NCBI GenBank assembly: GCA_014138095.1
Contig: JACGXE010000001.1
Coordinates: 682,001-746,000, forward strand
Source: Ochrobactrum sp. RH2CCR150
GTDB taxonomy: Bacteria; Pseudomonadota; Alphaproteobacteria; Rhizobiales; Rhizobiaceae
Length of the DNA stretch: 64,000 bases
Direction of reading: 5' to 3'
How positions within the stretch are numbered: the stretch's first letter is position 1; every line of letters begins with the position of its first letter. Shown in pieces: positions 45,618 through 54,581 of this stretch. The notes under the pieces were generated by a model. That model saw nothing but the letters and a program-made list of their open reading frames with translations. It was not told the DNA's origin and made no database searches. The translations under genes and the position numbers were made by a program.

Positions 45618-45634
45618 ATACTCAAGTTGAGTAT
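45618..45634. promoter_or_regulatory. NadQ-type operator 2
   Basis: ATACTCAA-G-TTGAGTAT is a perfect 8-1-8 palindrome sharing ATACTC/GAGTAT with operator 1, its centre 34 bases downstream. Two sites may allow cooperative binding. Confidence 0.75.
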
Positions 45635-45650
45635 AAATGGGCATGCCAGC

Positions 45651-45700
45651 GTATTTCCAGCAAAAGCGCAAAACGCTTTCGTGTGAGGCTGATGCGTAAC
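45651..45700. repeat. Dispersed short palindromic element, copy B
   Basis: TATTTCCAGCAAAAGCGCAA followed by AACGCTTTCGTGTGAGGCTGAT resembles copy A at 18020. It lies within the nadA leader, so its fold could affect that mRNA. Confidence 0.45.
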
Positions 45701-45728
45701 GCATGTCGATGAGCTGGGAGGCTCGCAC

Positions 45729-46700
45729 ATGAACGATCATGTTTCCGTTTCGCAACTCTATGACCGCGTGGCCAAGGTGCTGCCCAAGGCGGAGTGGCTG
45801 GGCTTCGAAGACGATGTCGCGGCCATTCTCGAGCTGAAGAAAAAGCGCAATGCCGTCATCCTTGCGCATAATTACCAGACGCCGGAAATCTTCCACTGCG
45901 TGGCCGATATTGTCGGCGACAGTCTGGCGCTGGCGCGCAAGGCTGCGGAGGTCGATGCCGATGTGATTGTGCTGGCGGGCGTGCATTTCATGGCCGAGAC
46001 GGCCAAGCTGCTCAATCCCAGCAAGACGGTGCTGATCCCCGATATGGCGGCGGGCTGTTCGCTGGCCGACAGCATCACGCCGGAAGATGTGGCGCTGCTG
46101 CGCGAGGCGCATCCCGGCGTGCCGATCATCACCTATGTCAACACATCTGCTGCCGTGAAGGCGGCATCCGATATTTGCTGCACATCCGGCAATGCCAAAA
46201 AAGTGGTGGAATCGCTTGGCGTACCGCGCGTGCTGATGATCCCCGACGAGTTTCTGGCGCAGAATGTGGCCCGCGAAACCGATGTCGAAATTCTCGCCTG
46301 GCATGGCCATTGCGAGGTGCATGAGCGGTTCACTCCAGACGATATCCGCGAATTGCGCGAAAGCCACCCCGGCGTGGTGGTTCTGGCGCATCCCGAATGC
46401 CCGCCGGAAGTGGTGGCAGTTGCCGATTTCGCCGGTTCCACGGCGGTCATGTCGGACTATGTTGGTGAGAAGAAGCCGCAGCGTGTCGTGCTTTTGACCG
46501 AATGCTCCATGAGCGACAATGTTGCCGTCGATCACCCAGACGTTGAGTTCATCCGCCCGTGCAATCTCTGCCCGCATATGAAGCGGATCACGCTTGCCAA
46601 TATTCGCGATGCGCTGGAAAACAATCGCCATGAAGTGACTGTCGATGCAGCACTGATGGAGCCTGCCCGACGCGCCGTCGAGCGGATGCTGGCGGTATGA
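45729..46700 (+). CDS. nadA: Quinolinate synthase A
   Basis: NadA condenses iminoaspartate with dihydroxyacetone phosphate to quinolinate using a [4Fe-4S] cluster. The 323-residue protein has [72 protein letters not shown], and the final [15 protein letters not shown]; the Cys in these blocks are the cluster ligands. The ATG at 45729 follows GGGAGG. The stop overlaps the nadB start (ATGA), so nadA-nadB-nadC form a coupled operon. Two NadQ-type palindromes lie upstream, so it should be repressed when NAD status is high. Confidence 0.97.
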   Translation: MNDHVSVSQLYDRVAKVLPKAEWLGFEDDVAAILELKKKRNAVILAHNYQTPEIFHCVADIVGDSLALARKAAEVDADVIVLAGVHFMAETAKLLNPSKTVLIPDMAAGCSLADSITPEDVALLREAHPGVPIITYVNTSAAVKAASDICCTSGNAKKVVESLGVPRVLMIPDEFLAQNVARETDVEILAWHGHCEVHERFTPDDIRELRESHPGVVVLAHPECPPEVVAVADFAGSTAVMSDYVGEKKPQRVVLLTECSMSDNVAVDHPDVEFIRPCNLCPHMKRITLANIRDALENNRHEVTVDAALMEPARRAVERMLAV

Positions 46701-48223
46701 ATACGACCCGGACTGCCCCGGTCCTCGTCATTGGCAGCGGTCTTGCCGGTCTGATGACGGCGCTGACGCTGTCTCCGCAGCCGGTGCTGCTGGTGACGGC
46801 GGGAAGCCTCGGCCTGTCCGGTTCCAGCACGCTGGCGCAAGGCGGCATTGCTGCAAGCGTTGGCGCGGATGACAGCGCGGCACTGCATCTGGCTGATACG
46901 ATTGCGGCTGGCGACGGCCTGTGTGACCGGAGCGTGGCTGCCGAAATCATAGAAGCAGGCGCGGAAGTCGTTGCCGCGCTGGAAGCGCATGGCGTGCACT
47001 TCGATCGCAAGGCGGACGGTTCGTTTTCGCTCGGTCTGGAAGCTGCTCATAGCCGCCATCGCATTGTGCATGTGGATGGCGACGCGACCGGGGCGGGCAT
47101 CATGCGTGCTCTGACCGCCAAGGTTCTGGCGACGCCTTCAATCACCGTCATGGAAAACACCCGCGCTCTCCGGCTCATCCGGCAGGATGGTCGTGTGGTC
47201 GGCGCTTGTCTTGAAAATGTCGGCCCGGTTGCAGCGCGCGCCGTGGTTCTGGCGACGGGGGGGGTCGGCGGACTTTATAACGCCACAACCACGCCGCTCG
47301 GCAATCTCGGGCAAGGTGCCGCTTTGGCAGGCCGCGCAGGCGCGGTGCTTGCCGATATGGAATTCGTGCAGTTTCACCCGACTGCGCTTGCTGTTTCCGC
47401 GCCACGCCTGCCGCTGATCAGCGAGGCTGTGCGCGGAGATGGTGCTCAACTTGTCAATGATCGCGGTGAGCGCTTCATGGTGGATATTCCGGGCCGCGAA
47501 CTTGCGCCCCGCGATGTGGTGGCCCGTGCCATTGGCAGGGAGATCGCGCAAGGGCGCAAGGTCTATCTCGATGCGTGCACGGCTCTGGGCGCGCGTTTTG
47601 CAACCCGGTTTCCGGGTATTGATGCGCTTTGCAAACAGCATGGCATCGATCCGTCCCGCGATCTGATCCCGGTCAGACCGGCCACGCATTACCATATGGG
47701 CGGCATCAGGACCGACGCCGATGGGCGCAGCAGCCTGCCGGGTCTCTGGGCCGTGGGCGAAGCGGCCTGCACCGGCCTGCATGGCGCCAACCGGCTTGCC
47801 AGCAATTCGCTGCTTGAAGCCGCCGCCATGGGCCTGCGCGCCGCCCGCGCGCTTGGCTGTGAAGAGGCGGTCGCCGTGCGGCACCCTGTGCCGGTCAGCC
47901 TGCCGCAGGGGGCCGATCTCGAACCGGTGCGGCGCGTCGTTTCCAACCACCTTGGCCTGCTGCGTGATGAAGAAGGTTTGCGCTCTGCAATCACCACCCT
48001 TCTCCCCCTCGCGGAGACCGACGATGCCGCAGCCGTGGCGCTGGTCGCTGCGGTTGCGGCATTTGAACGGCGCGAGTCGCGTGGAAGCCATGCCCGCACC
48101 GACCACCCGCAGAAACATGCGGAGGCCAAGCGCCGCTTCCACACCTTCGAGACGGCATTCGCGCTAGCCCGCGACATCGCTGCCCCCGAAACCTCACTTC
48201 AACGAATTCCAAGGACTGCATGA
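46697..48223 (+). CDS. nadB: L-aspartate oxidase
   Basis: The 508-residue flavoprotein oxidises aspartate to iminoaspartate for NadA. It opens with the FAD dinucleotide motif [19 protein letters not shown], then [40 protein letters not shown], and the active-site [30 protein letters not shown] follows. The C-terminal domain is a succinate-dehydrogenase-like helical bundle. It overlaps nadA by four bases and nadC by four, consistent with channelling of labile iminoaspartate. Start ATG 46697. Confidence 0.97.
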   Translation: MNTTRTAPVLVIGSGLAGLMTALTLSPQPVLLVTAGSLGLSGSSTLAQGGIAASVGADDSAALHLADTIAAGDGLCDRSVAAEIIEAGAEVVAALEAHGVHFDRKADGSFSLGLEAAHSRHRIVHVDGDATGAGIMRALTAKVLATPSITVMENTRALRLIRQDGRVVGACLENVGPVAARAVVLATGGVGGLYNATTTPLGNLGQGAALAGRAGAVLADMEFVQFHPTALAVSAPRLPLISEAVRGDGAQLVNDRGERFMVDIPGRELAPRDVVARAIGREIAQGRKVYLDACTALGARFATRFPGIDALCKQHGIDPSRDLIPVRPATHYHMGGIRTDADGRSSLPGLWAVGEAACTGLHGANRLASNSLLEAAAMGLRAARALGCEEAVAVRHPVPVSLPQGADLEPVRRVVSNHLGLLRDEEGLRSAITTLLPLAETDDAAAVALVAAVAAFERRESRGSHARTDHPQKHAEAKRRFHTFETAFALARDIAAPETSLQRIPRTA

Positions 48224-49080
48224 TGAACCTGCCGCGCTTGTCTCCGCTTGTCGTCGAACCGCTGGTGCGCGCCGCACTTCTGGAAGATCTGGGGCTTGCT
48301 GGCGATATTACCAGCAATGCCGTGGTGCCGGAGGATCACTGCTCGGCAATGCTGTTCAGCCTGCGCCAGCCGGGCGTCATCGCCGGGCTGGACGTGGCTG
48401 AAATGGCGTTTCGTCTGGTCGATCCGGATGTCACATTCGAACGTCTGGCGCGGGACGGTCAGTCACTTGAAAAGGGTGCTGATGTCGCCCGCGTTTCCGG
48501 CTCCTCCCGCTCCATTCTGGCGGGGGAGCGGACGGCGCTCAATTTCCTCGGTCATCTCTCCGGCATTGCCTCTGCGACTGCCAATCTAGTCAAGGCTGTT
48601 CAGGGCACCAGGGCTTCCATTGTCTGCACGCGCAAGACGACGCCAGGGCTGCGTGCCTTGCAGAAATATGCTGTGAGGGCAGGCGGCGGCATGAACCACC
48701 GTTTCGCGCTCTATGACGCGGTGCTGATCAAGGACAATCACATCGCAGTCGCTGGCGGCGTGCGTGAAGCCATCGACCGCGCCAAGGCCGGTGCCGGTCA
48801 CATGGTCAAGATCGAGGTCGAAGTCGATACGCTGCAACAACTCGATGAAGCCATGGCGACGGGCGTGGATGCGGTGCTGCTCGACAATATGTCGCCTGCG
48901 CAATTGCGCGAGGCGGTATCGGTGATCGGCGGGCGCGCCATTTCGGAAGCCTCCGGTGGCATCACGCCGGAAACGGTGGCGGCGGTCGCTGCCAGCGGCG
49001 TTGATCTGATCTCGGTTGGCTGGACCACGCACAGCGCGCCGAACCTCGATATCGGGCTCGATTTCGAAGAGCTGAAATGA
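48220..49080 (+). CDS. nadC: Nicotinate-nucleotide pyrophosphorylase (quinolinate PRTase)
   Basis: The 286-residue enzyme converts quinolinate plus PRPP to nicotinate mononucleotide, completing de novo synthesis to NaMN. Signatures are AALLEDLGLAGDITS, ERTALNFLGHLSGIAS, CTRKTTPGLRALQKYAVRAG, MNHRFALYDAVLIKDNH, KIEVEVDTLQQLDEA and the phosphate loop SGGITPETVAAVAASGVDLIS. Two adjacent ATGs (48220 and 48223) overlap the nadB stop; either may be used. A terminator follows at once. Confidence 0.97.
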   Translation: MMNLPRLSPLVVEPLVRAALLEDLGLAGDITSNAVVPEDHCSAMLFSLRQPGVIAGLDVAEMAFRLVDPDVTFERLARDGQSLEKGADVARVSGSSRSILAGERTALNFLGHLSGIASATANLVKAVQGTRASIVCTRKTTPGLRALQKYAVRAGGGMNHRFALYDAVLIKDNHIAVAGGVREAIDRAKAGAGHMVKIEVEVDTLQQLDEAMATGVDAVLLDNMSPAQLREAVSVIGGRAISEASGGITPETVAAVAASGVDLISVGWTTHSAPNLDIGLDFEELK

Positions 49081-49107
49081 AAAAGGGAGGCGATTGCCTC
49101 CCTTTTC
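49081..49107. terminator. Bidirectional terminator after nadC
   Basis: AAAAGGGAGGC, loop GATT and GCCTCCCTTTT form an 11-base-pair stem with A/T tracts on both sides, immediately after the nadC stop and 21 bases from the fpr stop. Confidence 0.9.
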
Positions 49108-49127
49108 TATTTGCAGACCTGCAAAAC

Positions 49128-49904
49128 TTATTTTTCGACGAAAGCCTTTTCGATCACGAAATGACCGGCTTCGCTCTGGCTGCCTTCCTTGAAGCCGCGC
49201 TCTTCCAGAAGCTGCTTGGTTTCAGCCAGCATTTCCGGGCTGCCGCACAGCATCACACGATCGTCTTCCAGATTGAGTTCCGGCATGTCGATATCGGTGA
49301 AAATCTGGCCGGAGCGAATGAGATCGGTCAGGCGTCCGCGGTTCTTGTAAGGCTCGCGGGTGACGGTCGGGTAATAGATGAGCTGCTTTGCCGCCATCTC
49401 GCCGAGGAATTCGTCCTGCGGCAATTCGTTGGAAATGAAATCCGTATAGGCAAGTTCCGCTACCTGACGCACGCCATGAACGAGAATGATCTTCTCATAG
49501 CGCTCATAGGCTTCCAGATCGCGAATGATCGACAGGAACGGCGCAAGGCCGGTGCCGGTCGAGAGCAGCCACAGATTCTTGCCGGGCTTCAGATTGTCAT
49601 AGAGCAGCGTGCCGACCGGCTTCTTGGACAGGATGATCTGGTCGCCAACTTTCAGATGCTGGAGTTTGGAGGTCAGCGGACCGTTCGGCACCTTGATCGA
49701 GAAGAATTCCAGCCCGTCCTCATAGAGGCTCGAGGCAATGGAATAGGCGCGGGTGAGCGGCTTGCCGTTCACTTCGAGGCCCATCATGATGAACTGGCCG
49801 CTCTGGAAGCGGAAGCCCGGATCACGCGTTGTACGGAAGGAAAACAGCGTGTCGGTCCAGTGATGGATGTCGGTGACGGTTTCCTGATTAAAGTTGCTGC
49901 TCAT
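49128..49904 (-). CDS. fpr: Ferredoxin/flavodoxin-NADP+ reductase
   Basis: The 258-residue protein moves electrons between NADPH and ferredoxin or flavodoxin and aids oxidative-stress defence. FAD-binding motifs are FRFQSGQFIMMGLEV and RAYSIASS; FFSIKVPNGPLTS and the NADPH-binding GTGLAPFLSIIRDLE follow. The end, GHFVIEKAFVEK, matches the extended C-terminus of bacterial subclass I enzymes, beyond the aromatic residue. It lies about 180 bases from sodB on the same strand and is convergent with nadC. An inverted repeat at 50016-50040 lies between the two redox genes. Confidence 0.95.
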   Translation of the reverse strand: MSSNFNQETVTDIHHWTDTLFSFRTTRDPGFRFQSGQFIMMGLEVNGKPLTRAYSIASSLYEDGLEFFSIKVPNGPLTSKLQHLKVGDQIILSKKPVGTLLYDNLKPGKNLWLLSTGTGLAPFLSIIRDLEAYERYEKIILVHGVRQVAELAYTDFISNELPQDEFLGEMAAKQLIYYPTVTREPYKNRGRLTDLIRSGQIFTDIDMPELNLEDDRVMLCGSPEMLAETKQLLEERGFKEGSQSEAGHFVIEKAFVEK

Positions 49905-50015
49905 CTTCGGAACTGTCTCTGTTGTTCTCCGGCACCACGCTTGGGAGGACGGCGCCTTATGGATTGGGTCGGTTGGTTTGGTCTTTATCGGTCATTGCTG
50001 CGGCCCGCCCGCATA

Positions 50016-50040
50016 GATGCAACTCCGTGGAGTTTGCATC
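50016..50040. promoter_or_regulatory. Inverted repeat upstream of fpr
   Basis: GATGCAACTCC-GT-GGAGTTTGCATC is an imperfect palindrome (one-base bulge) with a perfect AACTCC-GT-GGAGTT core, 112 bases ahead of the fpr ATG. It is a candidate operator. It does not match the SoxR consensus. Confidence 0.4.
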
Positions 50041-50082
50041 CTGTGCAGGCAGGCCGCTTTGATCGCAATCAATATAAGCGCG

Positions 50083-50691
50083 TCAGGCTGCCTTCAGGGT
50101 GGCTTCCGCGAATTCGTAGTTGGCCAGCTTGTCGAGGAAGTTCGTTACATAGTCAGGCCGACGATTACGGAAATCGAGATAATAGCTATGCTCCCAGACA
50201 TCAAGCCCTAATAGCGCCTTGCCTTCGCCGGTTGCCAGCGGATTGGAGCCATTTGGCGTCTTGGTGACCTTCAACTTGCCGTCATTGGCCAGAACCAGCC
50301 ACGCCCAGCCCGAGCCGAACTGGCCGACAGCCGCCGTCTTGAAGGCTTCCTTGAACTGGTCGACGCTGCCGAAATCCTCGACGATCTTCTTTTCCAGCGC
50401 GCCCGGAAGGCGTCCGCCGTTTGCCGACAGGTTCTGCCAGAACAGATCGTGGTTCCAATGCTGGCCAGCGTTGTTGAAGACCGGAGCGAGATCGGCCTTG
50501 TCCTTGGCAAAGAGCACGATTTCCTCAAGCGACTTGCCCTTGAGCGCGTCGTTCTTCTCGACGAAGCCGTTCAGCGCCGTTACGTAGGCCTGATGGTGTT
50601 TGCCATGGTGCAGCTCAAGCGTTTCGGTGCCCATGCCGACGCCTTCAAGAGCGTTGGTCGCATAGGGAAGCGGAGGCAAGGTGAAGCTCAT
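50083..50691 (-). CDS. sodB: Superoxide dismutase, Fe-type
   Basis: The 202-residue enzyme dismutates superoxide in the cytoplasm. Metal ligands are His28, His78, Asp164 and His168 (LHHGKHHQAY, NNAGQHWNHDLFW, LGLDVWEHSYYLDF). Gln next to His78 and the absence of the MnSOD-type Gln in the NGSNPLATG loop favour iron. I chose ATG 50691 (MSFTLPPLPY) behind GGAGTCTAAA; the frame extends seven codons upstream. It is divergent from a cysteine-rich SufR-like regulator, suggesting redox- or iron-responsive control across the 92-base spacer. Confidence 0.95.
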   Translation of the reverse strand: MSFTLPPLPYATNALEGVGMGTETLELHHGKHHQAYVTALNGFVEKNDALKGKSLEEIVLFAKDKADLAPVFNNAGQHWNHDLFWQNLSANGGRLPGALEKKIVEDFGSVDQFKEAFKTAAVGQFGSGWAWLVLANDGKLKVTKTPNGSNPLATGEGKALLGLDVWEHSYYLDFRNRRPDYVTNFLDKLANYEFAEATLKAA

Positions 50692-50713
50692 TTTAGACTC
50701 CTTGATATACAAC

Positions 50714-50755
50714 TATCTTGATAATTCAGATTGGATCGCTTAATTTAACAAGATA
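50714..50755. promoter_or_regulatory. Divergent inverted TATCTTG boxes between sodB and the regulator
   Basis: TATCTTG at 50714-50720 and its reverse complement CAAGATA at 50749-50755 flank the sodB-regulator spacer. On its own strand each box is followed by an AT-rich stretch (ATAATTCAG and TTAAATTAAG). They are candidate operator half-sites for the divergently encoded Fe-S regulator. Confidence 0.4.
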
Positions 50756-50783
50756 ATGCTTCTTTAAATCGAAAACAGGCAAT

Positions 50784-51452
50784 ATGTCAAGGAATGACTT
50801 TCTAAATACAGACGTTTCGGGAGCACGTTCGCCCGCAGAACGCGTCATGCTGGCGCTCAAGATGCGCGGTGCGCAGACGGCTGCCGCAATCGGCGACCAT
50901 CTCGGCACGACCGGCGAGGCGGTGCGCCAGCAGCTGGTGCGGCTGGCCGAGGAAGGTCTCGTTGCGCCGCATTCCGTTTCGCAGGGCGTTGGCCGTCCGT
51001 CGCAGTTCTGGGATCTGACGGAAACCGGCAATAAGCGCTTTCCCGATACCCATGCCGATCTCACCGTGCAGCTTCTGCATTCCGTGCGCACCATCCTTGG
51101 TGAAGATGCGCTGGAAACGCTGGTTGCGCACCGCGAAACCGAAACCCGCCGCCAGTATCATGCGCGCCTGAAAGACATGGCTTTCGACGAGCGCGTCAAG
51201 GCGCTTGCAGATATCCGCTCGACCGAAGGCTATATGGCCGATGCCGAGCGGCAGGCGGACGGTTCGTGGCTTTTTGTCGAGAACCATTGTCCCATCTGTG
51301 CCGCCGCTGATGCCTGTCAGGGTTTTTGCCGGGCCGAGCTTCAGGTTTTTGAAGCGGTTCTCGGCCCGGATGTGTCTGTTGCCCGTACCGAGCATATTCT
51401 GGCCGGGGCGCGGCGCTGCGCCTATGTTTTTACCCCAGCCAGTCCTTCCTGA
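50784..51452 (+). CDS. SufR-like [Fe-S]-binding transcriptional regulator
   Basis: The 222-residue protein has a DeoR/ArsR-like winged helix (about 17-80; AERVMLALKMRGAQTAAAIG, TTGEAVRQQLVRLAEEGLV). Its C-terminal domain carries Cys169, Cys172, Cys178, Cys182 and Cys212 in ENHCPICAAADACQGFC and GARRCAYV. This is the pattern of SufR and related iron-sulfur regulators, where three of the Cys bind the cluster. It is divergent from sodB and convergent, with no gap, with the MFS gene. Sensing of iron or superoxide and control of sodB is inference. Start ATG 50784. Confidence 0.82.
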   Translation: MSRNDFLNTDVSGARSPAERVMLALKMRGAQTAAAIGDHLGTTGEAVRQQLVRLAEEGLVAPHSVSQGVGRPSQFWDLTETGNKRFPDTHADLTVQLLHSVRTILGEDALETLVAHRETETRRQYHARLKDMAFDERVKALADIRSTEGYMADAERQADGSWLFVENHCPICAAADACQGFCRAELQVFEAVLGPDVSVARTEHILAGARRCAYVFTPASPS

Positions 51453-52895
51453 TCAGCACGATGCCGCTTGCGGCTGTCTTGCGCTGCGCACCAATGCCAG
51501 CGCGGACAGGAACGCCAGCGTCGACATGACGGCAAAGCCGGAGAACAGCCACATAGCGGCGTTTGCGGTGCCTGCAAAACCGCCCGGATTGCTGAGGCCT
51601 GCCATATTGGCGATCATGCCTGCCAGCGACGCGCCGAGCGCAGTGGTGAAAAGCTGTACGGTGGTGACGGAGGCCGACGCCAGATTCTGATCGTCCGCAT
51701 CAGCGCGCTTGAAGATGCGCGTCAGTAGATGCGGCCAGGTCATGCCCACGCCAAAGCCGATGACCGCCAGCGCCAGACAGATCGGCAGCAGGCTCACCCA
51801 GTGACCGTCACTACCGACGGGGACGAGGGCCGCAAGCGTAATCATGCCTGCTATACCCATCAGCGGCGCGGCGATGATCACCCGGTCGACACGACCGGAG
51901 GAAACACCCGAAGAACCGATGGAGCCGAGTGTCCAGCTTCCGCCCATGATGGCGGCCAGATAACCGGCGACCAAAGGCGACTGGTTGTGCAGCACCTGAA
52001 AGAACAGCGGCACGAACACTTCCGCGCTGGTTACCGAAGCGCTGAGAAAAGCAAGCGTCAGATAGAGCGCCCCGAGGCGGTGAAGGCTGAACGATCCCTT
52101 GGGAAGAATACGCCGCGACGAATTGCGCTCGATGATGAAGAGCAGGACCAACAGCACAACAGCCAGCGCGACACCTGCCGCATTCATGACGGCATTGACC
52201 GAAATGCTGGCGGCCGAAACGGCAAGCACTGCCGCCGTCAGCAAAATGAGCTGCGGCCAGGCCAGCGGTGCGCGGCTGCCAGCGTCGCCGGAGGCGCGCG
52301 GCAGTACAACCATGGCCATGATGGCGAAGATGCCGATCACCGGCGCCAATGACCAGAAGGCGGCGCGCCAGATGCCAAGCTCGGCGAAGATGCCGCCGAT
52401 GGCGGGACCGACGAGAGTTGCAACGCCCCACATGCCGGAGACGAGACCGATGGCGCGGGGCCACAGATTTTCAGGGAAGACGATGCGGATCATCGCATAG
52501 GAAAGGGCCAGCATCATGCCGCCGCCAAGGCCCTGCACCGAGCGCCCGGCCAGCATGACCGGCATGGATGGCGCGAGACCGCAGGCTAGCGTACCGGCTG
52601 CAAAAATAATTGCCGCCATCAGATAGGCGCTGCGCGGACCCGCTTGCGATAACAGGCGCGGAACGAGCGCCGAACCGAGAATAGATGCCGTCACGAATAG
52701 CGCGGTGTTCCAGGCATAATAATCCATGCCGCCAATATCGGCGACGACTGTTGGGAGGATGGTTGTCGCGATGAATACGTTGATGGCGTGCAATGCGACG
52801 CCGCCGACAAGGGTGAGCGACCGGATGGCATTCTTACCGGCAAACAGGTCTCCCCAACCGGCGGGCTGGCCGCTAGCGGATGTTTGGTCCTGCAT
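51453..52895 (-). CDS. MFS multidrug exporter, DHA2-like
   Basis: A 480-residue polytopic protein with about 12-14 membrane segments. It shows FIATTILPTVVADIGG near residue 38 (typical of the DHA2/EmrB group), AGRSVQGLGGGMMLALSYAM (motif C region) and GLVSGMWGVATLVGPAIGG. It probably exports hydrophobic toxic compounds. The ATG at 52895 follows AAGGAAAA; ATG 52913 upstream is an alternative. Its stop directly abuts that of the Fe-S regulator. A perfect CAAGCA-AA-TGCTTG palindrome 100 bases upstream may bind a repressor encoded elsewhere. Confidence 0.88.
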   Translation of the reverse strand: MQDQTSASGQPAGWGDLFAGKNAIRSLTLVGGVALHAINVFIATTILPTVVADIGGMDYYAWNTALFVTASILGSALVPRLLSQAGPRSAYLMAAIIFAAGTLACGLAPSMPVMLAGRSVQGLGGGMMLALSYAMIRIVFPENLWPRAIGLVSGMWGVATLVGPAIGGIFAELGIWRAAFWSLAPVIGIFAIMAMVVLPRASGDAGSRAPLAWPQLILLTAAVLAVSAASISVNAVMNAAGVALAVVLLVLLFIIERNSSRRILPKGSFSLHRLGALYLTLAFLSASVTSAEVFVPLFFQVLHNQSPLVAGYLAAIMGGSWTLGSIGSSGVSSGRVDRVIIAAPLMGIAGMITLAALVPVGSDGHWVSLLPICLALAVIGFGVGMTWPHLLTRIFKRADADDQNLASASVTTVQLFTTALGASLAGMIANMAGLSNPGGFAGTANAAMWLFSGFAVMSTLAFLSALALVRSARQPQAASC

Positions 52896-52995
52896 GATTT
52901 TTTCCTTACACATATGAATCACCGGACATGGAGGGCTAAAAATGCCCGTCGGTCCGAACTGCATGCCAATCGCTACGCCCGCCACTGTAGTTTGT

Positions 52996-53009
52996 CAAGC
53001 AAATGCTTG
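52996..53009. promoter_or_regulatory. Palindrome upstream of the MFS exporter
   Basis: CAAGCA-AA-TGCTTG is a perfect 14-base palindrome in an AT-rich promoter-like stretch (TTTGTCAAGC, TGTTTAATTAT). It resembles operators of TetR-type efflux repressors; no such gene is adjacent. Confidence 0.4.
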
Positions 53010-53367
53010 TTTAATTATCCAGGCGGCATTTCACGCAATGATAGAGCGGTCAATCATGCGCGGAAAGCCGGGCCAGCGCACAAAGACTTTCAATCAAATC
53101 AAGGGAGAAGCTGGTAAGGGGTTCAAATTCTGGCGAAAAGCTCTATATGAGGGCCAACCGTTTAGGGCTGACAGCCAAGACAGAAGCGATCCGCGACAGC
53201 TTATGGGGAAATTTTTCTCGATGGCGCTGTGGCGGATTTGTGTTTCTGTCACAAGCTTCCTATAAGCCTTTGAATAATTCCAGAAGAAGCGTCTGACGTT
53301 TCTTCCCAACGTGGCGACCAGCCTTGCTGGACAGGCCAGATTTCCCCATTGGACGACCCGAAGAGCC
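53010..53367. promoter_or_regulatory. Divergent gap before the polyamine operon
   Basis: This 358-base region holds the promoter of the decarboxylase operon. CTCGATGGCG and TTGTGTTTCTGTCACAAG (53231-53248) are notable: TTGTG-(N8)-CACAA forms a perfect inverted repeat. No ORF is supportable, though short frames exist. Confidence 0.35.
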
Positions 53368-54465
53368 ATGATCCAGACGCCTTATTACCTGATCGACAAG
53401 ACCAAGCTGATGCGCAACATGGAAAAGATCGCCTATGTGCGCGAGAAATCCGGTGCGAAAGCGCTTTTGGCGCTGAAGTGCTTCGCGACATGGTCGGTGT
53501 TCGATTTCATGAGCCAGTATATGGACGGCACGACCTCGTCCTCGCTCAATGAAGTGCGTCTCGGCCACGAGAAGTTTGGCGGCGAAACCCACGCCTATAG
53601 CGTTGCCTATGCCGATCACGAGATCGACGAAGTCATCGCCAATGCCGACAAGATCATCTTCAATTCCATCGGCCAGCTGGAACGCTTTGCCGATAAGGCG
53701 GCGCATATCAAGCGCGGCCTGCGTCTCAATCCGGGCGTGTCGTCATCGAGCTTCGATCTCGCCGATCCGGCGCGTCCGTTCAGCCGTCTTGGCGAATGGG
53801 ATGTGGCGAAGGTCGAGACGGTCATGGACCGCGTCACCGGTTTCATGATTCATAACAATTGCGAGAATTCCGATTTCGGTCTGTTCGACAAGATGCTGAC
53901 CGAGATCGAAGACAAGTTCGGCTCGCTTCTGCACCGGGTTGAATGGGTCAGCCTTGGCGGCGGCATTCATTTCACCGGTGAGAATTATCCGGTCGATGAA
54001 TTCTGCACGCGCCTGAAGGCGTTTTCGGAAAAGTTCGGCGTACAGGTCTATCTGGAGCCGGGCGAAGCCTCGATCACCAAAACCACGACGCTGGAAGTGA
54101 CGGTTCTCGACACGCTGTTCAACGGCAAGAACCTCGCCATCGTCGACAGCTCGATCGAAGCCCATATGCTTGATCTGCTGATTTATCGCGAAACCGCGAA
54201 GATGGAGCCGAATGAAGGCGAGCATCGTTACATGGTCTGCGGCAAGTCGTGCCTGGCGGGCGACGTTTTCGGCGAGTTCAACTTCGGTCAGGAGCTGAAG
54301 GTCGGCGACCGTCTCTCTTTTGCGGATGCGGCCGGTTATACGATGGTCAAGAAAAACTGGTTCAATGGCGTGAAAATGCCTGCGATTGCCGTGCGCGAAC
54401 TTGATGGCACGGTCAATGTTGTCCGCGAATTCACCTTTGCGGATTTTGAGGGTTCGCTCTCCTGA
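53368..54465 (+). CDS. nspC: Carboxynorspermidine/carboxyspermidine decarboxylase
   Basis: The 365-residue PLP enzyme is an alanine-racemase-fold decarboxylase. It opens TPYYLIDKTKLMRNMEKIA, with Schiff-base Lys37 in LLALKCFATWS, HNNCENSDF near 160-170, EWVSLGGGIHFTGENYP (PLP-phosphate loop), YLEPGEASITKT, and the Cys-containing CGKSCLAGDVFGEF. It decarboxylates carboxynorspermidine or carboxyspermidine to the triamine. The next gene is the matching dehydrogenase, so together they make spermidine or norspermidine without S-adenosylmethionine. Start ATG 53368 gives the usual length. Confidence 0.93.
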   Translation: MIQTPYYLIDKTKLMRNMEKIAYVREKSGAKALLALKCFATWSVFDFMSQYMDGTTSSSLNEVRLGHEKFGGETHAYSVAYADHEIDEVIANADKIIFNSIGQLERFADKAAHIKRGLRLNPGVSSSSFDLADPARPFSRLGEWDVAKVETVMDRVTGFMIHNNCENSDFGLFDKMLTEIEDKFGSLLHRVEWVSLGGGIHFTGENYPVDEFCTRLKAFSEKFGVQVYLEPGEASITKTTTLEVTVLDTLFNGKNLAIVDSSIEAHMLDLLIYRETAKMEPNEGEHRYMVCGKSCLAGDVFGEFNFGQELKVGDRLSFADAAGYTMVKKNWFNGVKMPAIAVRELDGTVNVVREFTFADFEGSLS

Positions 54466-54581
54466 ACCCTGCGTCGCACTCATCACCAGCGACGCGAAAC
54501 TTAAACTAGTTCCGCGGCGAGAGCACGGGGGACGCGAAACAGATGGCGGGAAACCGCTGGAAGAGGAAGCATCGACAGAAA

